Positions 54,496-64,000 of a DNA stretch of 64,000 nucleotides are shown in pieces (the stretch's first letter is position 1; each line of letters opens with the position of its first letter). The stretch comes from Hypomesus transpacificus. Lineage: Eukaryota > Chordata > Actinopteri > Osmeriformes > Osmeridae. The stretch covers positions 9,138,100-9,202,099 of the forward strand of contig NC_061081.1 of the NCBI RefSeq assembly GCF_021917145.1. Direction: 5' to 3'. The notes under the pieces are model-generated. The model saw nothing but the letters and a program-made list of their open reading frames with translations, searched no databases and had not been told where the DNA came from. The translations under genes and the position numbers were made by a program.

Positions 54496-57400
54496 ATTTG
54501 GATTTGATTTGTGTATGTGTATGTATGTGTCTCAGAGAAGCCTTCGTCAACCTGGTGGGGGTAATGAACTGTTGGCGTCACTGTAATTCTATGCAAAGAC
54601 CCACCCAAACAGTCTAAAAACATTCATCACAAGAGACAAATGTCACATTTTGATGTGATTGATGGATATCAGGAAAGTCTCCACAACTATTTGGTTGCAC
54701 CTGCTACCTGCCTGTTACAGAGTAGGGAGAGAGGGAGGGGGTAGTGCAGGATTGAGGCAGACCATCGTGCCATCAGGGAATTGGAGAATGCGATACAGTT
54801 TCTCTCGAAAGTACAGAGTGTAACAGGGGTTACTCTCTGTTTGTCCCTCTCTCTCTTTCTCCCACTTTCTCTCTTTCACTGTTTCATTCTCTACTTGTCT
54901 GGCTTACTTTCATAGCCTTCTATTTTTTCATGCACTTGCTATTCTTTGTTCCCCCTGTTATCTACCTCTCTCTCTACTCTAATCTTTCCCTCTGCCTGCC
55001 CTCCTGTCTTTCTTTATCATCTCGCTCTCTCGCTCTCTCGCTCTTTCTTTTGCTCTCTTTCTCCCGCCTGTTTAAAGGGCAGAGCTGATCTTGGCTTAAG
55101 TGGTCTGAAAAGAGTTGCCTTGCTTATTGGTGCCTGTCTTCATAAAAGAGCCCTTTTCACTGACTACCTACAGAACCTCACTGACTTTCTCATTCCCATG
55201 CCTCATTCCTAGAAGACCTGTCCAATATTATTTCCTTGCGTTTGTGTTTTCTTTTTGTCCTGCGTAGTCTTTCAGTGCTGGGATAATAGAAAGGTAATGG
55301 AGAGGCCTATAAGTTGGAGTTGGCACGCCATAGATGGGGGACTTTGGCTAGAGTAATCTGCTCAAAGATGGCCCATGACCCCGATTCTGATTAGCTACAC
55401 TATATAGGGATTAGCCAGTTGCACAAGAATAGAGAGATTTGACGTCGCTGTATGAGTTGCATCTCCGCTATCTTTCTGATACATTTTGGTGACTTGCAGG
55501 TTAACAGAGGAAAATAAAAAGCAGTTATTATACTTGGAAAACAGGAAGCGAAAGAGCAGTGAGTCTGTGCGGCTGTGAACTGTGAATACTGGAAGCATCA
55601 AACTGAACTAATTCACAAAACAGGCACAGCTGAACTTTGGCCTTTGGGTAAATGAAATGCTACTCCCACAGTGAGACAGAGAGAGCGGATGTAGCCGGAA
55701 CCTAGCCTTGTGGCAAAGTGGAAATACAATAGAGCTAAAATAGTCCCTCTCTTATTGCTACAGAACTTTTGTTCTTCTGTAAAAACACCAGGCAAGCAAA
55801 CAAAAAAAAGAAAAAAAGAGAGCTGTAGTTGGTTGCACCGTTGGTTGCACTGTATCTAGAAGCAACTATTGCTGAGTCGAGTCCTCTTCCAATGCTCTAG
55901 GCTTTGTTGAGTTCACTGCTGTAGAGCAGGCTACAAGCTTTGTTGGAGATATTAACAGCCTGCAGTGTACAGTATATCAGATGTATTTCTAGGGGAATTG
56001 CATTGCATTATTAATGAAGTTAAAACGATTATTCCTCGTAGAAAAATATTCTATATCAGTCATCCAAGATATTGTTGAAAGTATTTTCCAACATTGTATG
56101 CAATATCAACTAAGTATGTCCGAAAGAATCAATTAAGTCAAAAAAGAATCATGTCCTATTGGCCGCGAGCAAGGTAACAGTAGGTAAATGTGTGCCAGTG
56201 GCAGTGATTCATAGGGGTCAAAATTCACACTCTCTGAAAATATACAAGGCTGTGCCCCTGTGAGTGGCATGCAGCTGGTTGACCTTTACAGGGCCCTGGT
56301 GACTGTGAAACTGAGTCGACAGGGATTATCAACCAGGAAGGCTTTCATGACGATCCACGTCCTTTCACTAGCCGTGTGCCGTCACCGCGGCAATACACAG
56401 ATGAGAGGGGTGAGGGGTCAACTGTGACAGAGGAAGGAACATAAAAGCAGGATTTAGTTGTGATGTCACATCCTGTAGCGAGGCATACAGGTACAGAGTG
56501 TAGATTCCTAATTCGGGGGAACCTTGGATGTATAGTCAAACATTTAGAGACAAAGTCATACAGATGCCTGATGTTATGCCTTCAAAGTCACACAAACACC
56601 CCCCCTCCTCCAAGCATGAGACCCCAGCCAGCTGCAATGCTACACACGCACACCCTGCCTTTCCTCTGTCTAAGCGTTAGATGAAAGAGGTGTAGAGCTA
56701 AAGAAAGCCCCCTTGTCCCTAAACCCTACACCATCCAAGGATGTGCAAATCCCCCGTCTGACACTGTCTAAACCACAACGCTGGGGCGCCACAGCCAACA
56801 TTTGGATCCTGTTACCGGGCAGAGTTGCGTTTGAGTCAGGCGTGTGAGCCTGATTGGCAATCTTAGCAAGGTGACACGTTACGTGTCAGAGGGGGGATTC
56901 CTCCGGATACATTTGTGTGAGAATCAGAATTTAATCAAAAATCGGAATAAAATAGTTACGTTTTTATTGACACATCCATATGAAATATACTGCTGAAAAG
57001 TTAGAGGGGGCTCTTTGTCAACTTGATTTGAGTAGTCAGTCACATGACAGATCAGATCTATTGCTACATGAACAGAGTAAGTCTTCTAAACAAACAGGTA
57101 GCTGTCTTTATATAGGTTGATCCTCACTGCCTCCTACTATTCATAGCTGAGGCTGTGGCATATATCATACAACCCCAAAATAATACTGGAGCTGTGTGGC
57201 CAGCTCTCCACATTGTTTACTTTATGCTACTGTATACGTGAGTGGTAATCTGGACGTTCCATGATCACGCCACCTCTGATTTATGAGCATGTATGTTTTG
57301 CATACTGGCTACTGCTTCCCTACTGTAGTTAAGAAATGTCCTGGTACAACCTGCTGTCGTTTGTGTTAATGCAGCTCTCCGTTTTTTTCCATCGCGTTGC

Positions 57401-59359
57401 TTACTTACCATTTGAACTGGTCAGAACACAGTGGAGTTGATAATGAATAGGGTGTTGACGCAGCCTGTCCAGTACTGAGTGGCTCATAGGTCAGTGTGTG
57501 TGTGTGCCAGTGATAGTAAAAATAGTGTGTGTGTGTGTGTGTGTGCGTCTGCCAGTGATAATAAAAATAGTCAACTCTGGTACTCCTGAACATTTGGTTT
57601 TCCATATTCAGTTAATAGATGTTTTCCCACCATTAGACAAGTGAACTGAAAGTTGCTGAGATAAGCCTAGCCAATTAGCAAGAATGTGAAACTCATGTCA
57701 ACAGTATGTAGGATACTTACAAAACACAGTGTTTTGAATATCAGAAACGAAAAGAGTTTATTCAATAATAATGTTAGGTCTTTGTTAAACCAGAACTGAA
57801 TCATATTCTTGCCTATTACCTTTTTACTGGGCCTTGATTATTAACTTGTCTGTTTGTGGCCTGAGGTTTGTCTCCTCTTGCCCTCCCCACACCCCTCTCA
57901 AGGTTACATCATTAACACCTGTCAATTCTCAGCTTGTCACCATACCTTGCTGATCCCCGACTCGTGACTGGGCGGTGTTTTGTAGGCCACCCAACGGCCA
58001 ATTAGTGTGGTCGCAGGGCACCTCAAGGTCTGGAGCTCTATGCTGGCTTAGTCCTGAGTTGAGGGGGCAGGGCCTGGAGGGGTGCCATGATGTCGCCCAG
58101 GGCACCAGTCTCCATGGGAGCCGTCTGTGCCTTTTTATCCGGGATGTTTGCCTCCTCACTGGCCCGGTGCCCGTGCACCTCAGACGGTGTTGATCCAGGA
58201 GCAGAACAGCTGAGCTCATCCTGGTTTACGAGCTTCTGCCATCGGCTGCTGCTTCTGGTGCTGCTGCCGCTGCTGGCTAGCTGAATGAGCGAAATATACC
58301 TGGTACTAGCATTGTTAGCTTGAGATCTAGCACCTACCTGCTGCTGGATCAGGACCTTACGTATCTTTTGTTCCTGTAGTTAGCAGCTAAGTTACCGGAG
58401 GCTGAACCGTCCTTTTCTGAGATGGTTCTTTCGAAGACACGAGCTTGAGCTTCTCGAGTCTCAGCATGGACAGTCAAGGCTGAAGGAACAACACAGTTGG
58501 TTGACCTATTATGTTCTGAGTGCAACAGATAGAGATTCATATGAGCCCTTTCTCTTTAGTGAGTCAGTGCATTTGTGAGTCATATGCAGTCTGCAGTACA
58601 TCATCGTGCCTTTCCACAAACAACAGACTTAAGTGAGGAGAAGCAGAGCTTTGTGGGCTGTTGTAGGATTTGACCAGATCCAGAAGAAAAGGTAGTGTTT
58701 CTCTCTTGTGAAACTGAACACCTATTTTGGATTTTATTTTCCTCTTTATCCTATACAAGGACTTTTAGATTGCATATCAGGAATTGGCCAAACCCTATCC
58801 TCAAGGAAAACCTTTCTAGTTTTTCAGTCAGTTGTTGAACACAGGGGAAGAGGAAGCCGCAAGAGGCTATTTAGCATATTGGGACGACCACAGTGAAAAC
58901 CTCTTACAGCAAGCTGTTGAAGGTCACAGGACAGATTGCACTGCACTGGATTGGGAGGCGGCCCTTACAGAGTCTTTGCTTCAAGATGAGTGAATAATTC
59001 ATCAGGACAGTGTAGTGCCTCATCAGTGACCGCAAGCAACTTTAATAAAGTTATCCATTGAGGAGTTCATTAAAGAGAATTTATGAGTGTATTGGGGAGT
59101 GAGAGTAGCTAACCCTATATCTTGACTGATGAGCCGGTCCTGTGTCATTGAGGGCCACCGGTTGCATCTACTTGTGCAGGGAGGGTGCAGATAGCCTGTT
59201 TTACAGTAGCTGGATGACTATGGGTGGCCAAACTGGAAATGAAAGGTGCAGAATGGCAGTGGTTACATCACCGTTCTGGGAATAGGTTGGGTGTTAGAGG
59301 GGGGTCAGGCTTTAGAGGGGATTTTGGTGGACCTCCCGTGTGTGTGTGTGAGTGTTTGT

Positions 59360-59424
<65 letters not shown>

Positions 59425-60134
59425 ACATTCCCCCATATATACATTCCCATATGGATTACCCTGGACACTGCATTGCAGTAAGATAATTAATGACACGGGT
59501 GAGGGAACACTTAATATATCTGTATGTGGTTGCTGTTAGACGTGACCAAGTGGGATGGAAAGAGAGTGTGTGTGTGTGTTTCTTAGTAAGCCAGGTCAGG
59601 CTTTTCTAAAAGATTTTCAAACTGTCATCAGCAGAAAGGGAAAGCGTATGTCACCTAAAGGACAAGCCGGGGTGTGACTCAGGCTCATTGCAGTCTGGAA
59701 AAACTAAATTTTAACCTGCTCCCCTCTGTGTTCCTGAATGGCATGAAAAATGCTATTTCATCACCAGTGTGTGTGACATGAAGATTCGAGAGGAGTGATG
59801 TGTGTGTGTTAACTCCCAAGCACCTCGCCTCCTGTCTCTCCGTGCCCCGCCCAATCCATCATTTCTTTTTAGCGTGCTGCTTATCGGGCCAGAGGCATGC
59901 CCGCCTGCCACTGACCTGGTCCTGCTGGCATAGCTCATGCCAGGGATGGAGAGATTTGTGCGTTTGTGTGTGTGCGTCCAGTAAGAGTGAGTGTGTATGT
60001 GTGTGTGTGTGTATACCTCCCTCTCTCTCCTGCCACCCTAGACTGGGGGGGTAACTTTCCAGTCCCATAGTCGAGCACGTCTGTGTCTGAAAATAACCCT
60101 ATCTGATCACTGCTTCACCCAAACAGGGGACACA

Positions 60135-60137
<3 letters not shown>
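54496..60137. other. putative intron, gene-free
   Basis: No exon is recognised. It holds pyrimidine-rich sequence (54.84-55.07 kb), a duplicated GT-rich unit at about 57.49-57.57 kb, a GC-rich patch at 57.96-58.27 kb of unknown origin, and the AG microsatellite at 59362-59423. Confidence 0.4.
59362..59423. repeat. (AG)n microsatellite, ~31 units
   Basis: Uninterrupted AG run. Confidence 0.97.
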
Positions 60138-60223
<86 letters not shown>

Positions 60224-60230
60224 TCTCTCT
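60138..60230. repeat. (CT)n microsatellite, ~46 units
   Basis: A nearly perfect CT run, continuing as CT-rich sequence to 60270, directly before a predicted splice acceptor. Confidence 0.97.
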
Positions 60231-60273
60231 AACTCTCTTTCTCTAACTCTCTCTCTCTCACTGTGCTTCCCAG

Positions 60274-60443
60274 GAACAGAAGGGACTAGGATCTGGAGCT
60301 GAAGCCTGAGGAAGACTGGAGAGGTCTCTGGAACAGTGAACCAAGAAAAGAGTGTCAATAAGAAAGAAAGAGGGTCTTTGGACATTTAGCTCACCGATGC
60401 CCATCTCTACCTGACCCGGCTCCTGTCTTTAGAGTTTATGACG
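60274..60443 (+). other. putative internal 5'UTR exon (sorbs2 candidate)
   Basis: The acceptor CACTGTGCTTCCCAG|GAACAG is preceded by a long pyrimidine tract, and the donor ATGACG|GTAAGA is near-consensus, giving 170 bp. It has stops in all plus frames before a terminal ATG-ACG (60438-60443) directly at the donor, which could be the translation start. An upstream ATG at 60398 opens a five-codon ORF (MPIST). Assignment to sorbs2 is by position only; the continuation would lie in a later exon outside this window. Confidence 0.45.
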
Positions 60444-63400
60444 GTAAGATGTGGATGCTTTTATTCTACTCTGGGCTGTGCCCACCTGCTGATGTAATGT
60501 CAGGTTCGTACCTGGAATTGTCATCACTTACACTTTCATTACTGACTAAATATGACTGTTTAATCACTTGCACTTGTACTGATCATTGAAACATGATGTT
60601 GACAAATGTGGTTATTCTTAGGTGGATATAAGTCCATGAGTTATTTAGTAATCATTTTGTATTTTATCATTATATGCATTATATGACAAAAGAGATGGAA
60701 AAGCACACACAAAAGTACAACAATTATTGCACAACAACACAAGACAAACAAATTATTGGCTCATGCTTTGTGTCAAAATGACAACCAATATAAAACCCCA
60801 AATGAATTCTTAAAATCCTTTTGCAGTTTCAGGTTGATATGTCTGTGAGGCTTGTTGCTGCTGCAGTCCTGTCAGAGTGCACAGTGTTTTCTGCCTCACT
60901 GCACTGCTGTGGAACCCAGTGTCGTATCACAAACCTATCTAACATCTCCCAGAGGAGAAAGTCAGAGAAAGAGAGAAAACATTGCACATGATATGTTAAC
61001 TTGAGCCCAGACAGGACTTCCTTGGGTGAGCTTATTGCAAAAGAACCAAAACCAACCGGAGACCCCCAACATTCCCCCTACTCTGTTCTTTCATTCCATC
61101 CGGTCCAGTCCAGTTCATTTACTCTCCTTGAGTGCCTCAGAAAAACATTACCAATTTCTTTTCTCCACACGTCTTTCTACTTCCTCCTCTCATTCCATTC
61201 TTTCTTTCCCCGTCTCGTTTTCTTTTTTCATTCGCAACAACAGGCACAAAAATGTCACTCCATTAGGCCGGTCTCGGAGGTGTCGTGGAATGTCACCTTG
61301 ACCCCCTGGGTACACGGCATGGGGTCTTTCCCAGTCCCCCCTCCCCCAAACCCCTCCTCCGGTCCCCAGTCCCGGCTCGTTTGGCCATCATCATTCCCCC
61401 CGACCTCACGCACACAGTGGCGCTTTGTTGGCTTCCCTTGCAGGGGGAAACTGGGACGTTTTCATTTTTTTCTCTGTCCTAGAGGGTGACAATCGTGTCC
61501 GGTGATGTTTTTTTTTATCACACAGTGTCCTCATTGATCGATCAGTTTCGGTGGAAATGGTTGTTTAGCTTGAGAGCTATGTGGGCTGATTCTGATAAAT
61601 AGAAATGTTTCCAGGGCTATCATTTGATAAACTGAAGTTTGAAAGGTGAAATCCCTTTTTTTTGCTACCCTTGTTTGTTTTTGTCCCCTTCTTGTTCCTC
61701 ATTCCATCATGTTTGTGGTCATTTGTTTGAAATTCCCTGATGAACACAAGGACAAAGAGATTCAAAAGCGGGCTTTGCAGGGTGTGAGGGAAAACTAGGC
61801 TCTTGAGTTACAGTGCCGTGTGAGAATGTGAAACTCGGCACATTATGTGCCGCACATACACTATCACACCTGCCTTTTCTCTCTCTCTCTCAGACACATT
61901 TGTACTCCCTCATGCTCAGGTACAGTACACACATAGACACATTCCTCTCTCTCTTACAGCCCTACACACACACATGCACACACACACACATTTTCAGTAC
62001 TCTGAGAATAGAATCTTACAAGTTAGAGCACAATCCATTGTTGACTTTGAGTGCAATGCACTCAAAGTCTTCTGTCACAGACCAATCTCTTCAAACTTCA
62101 GCTGTTTTGTTTTTTAATGGCTGTGATGAAAATAGAAGTAATTGTCTGTAATAGGAGCCAAAATCACTGGGAGGGGTGTCCTGACTAGTCTGGAACAGAA
62201 TATTCTGGTGAAACTGAAGCTGGTACAAAAACAAAAAGTCCTTCCGAATCCAGATGGTTGTGACGAGTGCTTGGCATCTGCATTCTTCCTTCTTCAATCC
62301 TGTGTTGACTTCCCATGTAGTCAGAATAAAGGGGTCGTAACTTCCCTGAGCCATCCCATGCTTCCTCTGACCTGCAAACGTAACTTGCACTGTTGACCAC
62401 CATTTTATTGTTTTAGAAACTACCGGAAGGTCAGTTTTCTTCTTCTTTCTCTAAATCTAAGCAAGAACTGTGATAAAGGTACATGTAAGCTAACATCAAC
62501 CATGATCCCACCATAGCCTGGCAAAACCTTAACCACCACCGTCAGAATTTTCAGTTGGCAGAGTGCCAAACCCTCATTTTAGGGCCGGACGCATGTTAAT
62601 TCTTGGGGTTAGCACTAAAAGATACCCATAAAGATTCCTTTGGTTGAGTTCTCTTTCTGTTCCAGCCGCCCTAAGAGGGGAAAGGTCTTGTCTAGGAGCA
62701 GTAAATATAGTGCCCTCGCTAATAGAGCCCCTCTTATCATCTGGCTCCATGCAGTTAACACAGGCACCTGGGGAATCCAGGCTATGTTTGGGGATGTAAT
62801 CTTAGTCTTGGCTGATAGCGGAGTCTAGTGACAAATTTAAGGGGCGTCACACATTTTAATGTTTTGATGGTGGCATTTGGAAACCTGCCTATACTACTGT
62901 ATTTTGTAATTTTTTATGGCAGAAGTTGTTATTGTTGGTGATGAATATAAGATGCCTTTGCAATGACTTTGAATCTGTAGTACCTCAATTACATGCAGAT
63001 GAATTCTTAATATTTTTTCAGTAATGTTACATCAGTCTGGTGGTTATTGATATCAAATTAATTCATTGAGGGCAAGTATTGTTTAGCCACTCACCTGGAT
63101 TGTCCTTCACAAGGAAAGCAGCTGACTTAACTGCAGCTGCAGTTAAAAGGGCTATGCCCTTAGCACTTCAGTGTCCTGCGACATTTCATCCTGTGTATAG
63201 CATTTTTCACCTTCAGGACTCAGTGGCGTTGGCGTTAGTGTTAACTTTAGCCTTGGAGTTCATCTTCAAGCTGGGGTGCATCACACGGTGGAAGCTGTCT
63301 CTCACCTCCTTCGCCACGTTACTGCATATTGAAACCCTTCAAACCCACATGCAGTTATAGCTGTGCTAGTGGTAGCATCAGAGCTCCAATAATGAGGCTC

Positions 63401-63957
63401 AGAGTCCTGCTGTTCAAGGACTTGCTGTTCCCTCAGGGCTTTTTGATGCATCTCAGGCAGGCCTCTCTCCAAGGCTAAACACCCAATTAACAAAGAGAGA
63501 CGCTCACCGTCTTCTTCTCCTCCTCGTTTACCTCCCCCACAACGTCTTCTATTAGCATTGCGGAATACTTCGGAATAGAAAATGGCAGGTCTTTTACATT
63601 GGCATCGGGTTAGATTTAGGAAAGAAGACATTCGGGGAGCACAGATACGCGTGTTCTTTGATCCTCTCTTCTCTGTTTCAGGAGGGAGGGTCAGCCTCAC
63701 AGAATAGCTGAAGCCCAGACCTCCCAAGGTTTAATCCATTCTATATATATATATATCTATATCTATTCCCTCATTATCAAAATGAATATCTCAGTGCCTC
63801 AGAGGTGTTCTCGGTGTCCTTGGTTCTGCACCCTGCACCCTGTACCATACTGAGAGCCCTGTAGAAGTACAGTAAATGCGGATGCTCAGCATTGAAGCAC
63901 ATTCAAAGCAGTGATTCATTGACCATTGTGGCCCTGGCAGACATGTTGTTGTAGGAA
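60444..63957. other. putative intron, gene-free
   Basis: No exon is recognised. It contains a TC-rich stretch (61.1-61.25 kb), short CA runs (61.97-61.99 kb) and a short TA-rich run near 63742. The minus-strand frame 63302-63727 (141 codons) has no recognisable domain. Confidence 0.4.
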
Positions 63958-64000
63958 GTCAGATGGCTGAGAGCCAAATGATGTTGTGTCCTTGGGAAAG
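63958..64000 (+). repeat. SINE, internally deleted, cut by the window edge
   Basis: Begins GTCAGATGGCTGAGAGCC and jumps to ATGATGTTGTGTCCTTGGGA, skipping the rest of the tRNA-like head. It continues beyond the window. Confidence 0.7.

Noticed and set aside
57929..58284. Overlapping open frames on both strands in a GC-rich patch
   Set aside because: Frames open on both strands reflect base composition. I could not match them to a gag, transposase or cellular domain, so the patch is only noted as being of unknown origin.
63302..63727. 141-codon minus-strand frame
   Set aside because: No recognisable domain, no splice-site logic, and charged Arg/Gly/Glu stretches come from a TCC-rich tract. 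I could not support a gene.

Overview
This is vertebrate, almost certainly teleost, genomic DNA. Its genes are split by GT-AG introns, dinucleotide microsatellites are abundant, and tRNA-headed SINEs share the fish-type tail CTCTGGATAAGAGTGTCTGC. Two complete protein-coding genes can be reconstructed exon by exon, both on the minus strand. A cytochrome P450 of family 4V lies at 29330-33599 (11 coding exons, 518 aa), and Toll-like receptor 3 at 36873-40369 (4 coding exons, 911 aa). Every splice junction used has GT/AG ends and keeps the reading frame.

In human 4q35 the order is SORBS2 (one strand), then TLR3, FAM149A and CYP4V2 (other strand). Here cyp4v and tlr3 are adjacent and co-oriented. 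A CpG-rich putative promoter with a first-exon donor lies at about 52.0-52.7 kb on the opposite strand, followed by a 5'UTR-like exon at 60274-60443. Position and orientation fit the 5' end of sorbs2, but no sorbs2 coding sequence is in the window, so that identity is inference. No FAM149A-like coding sequence is seen between tlr3 and cyp4v.

Layout: 1-29.1 kb is gene-poor, with microsatellites, SINEs, two decayed intron-containing Tc1/IS630-like transposons (6.28-7.72 and 8.38-9.14 kb) and a piggyBac-like MITE with TTAA ends (12.48-12.74 kb). 29.1-33.6 kb is cyp4v. 33.6-36.8 kb is spacer with a third Tc1/IS630-like copy, apparently interrupted by a SINE. 36.9-40.9 kb is tlr3 and its promoter, with a canonical ISRE. 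41-52 kb is intergenic. 52-64 kb looks like the 5' noncoding exons and first introns of the next gene, with a LINE fragment at 54.2-54.5 kb.

TLR3 is an endosomal double-stranded RNA sensor. CYP4V enzymes are ER fatty-acid omega-hydroxylases. Their adjacency is conserved synteny; nothing here indicates a shared pathway. I found no new multi-gene system. The most notable observations are departures from family consensus: Arg in place of the haem-linking Glu of CYP4 enzymes, Leu in place of Pro in the P450 haem loop, and Pro in place of the TLR3-specific Ala in the TIR BB loop. Candidate regulatory and transposon structures follow these.
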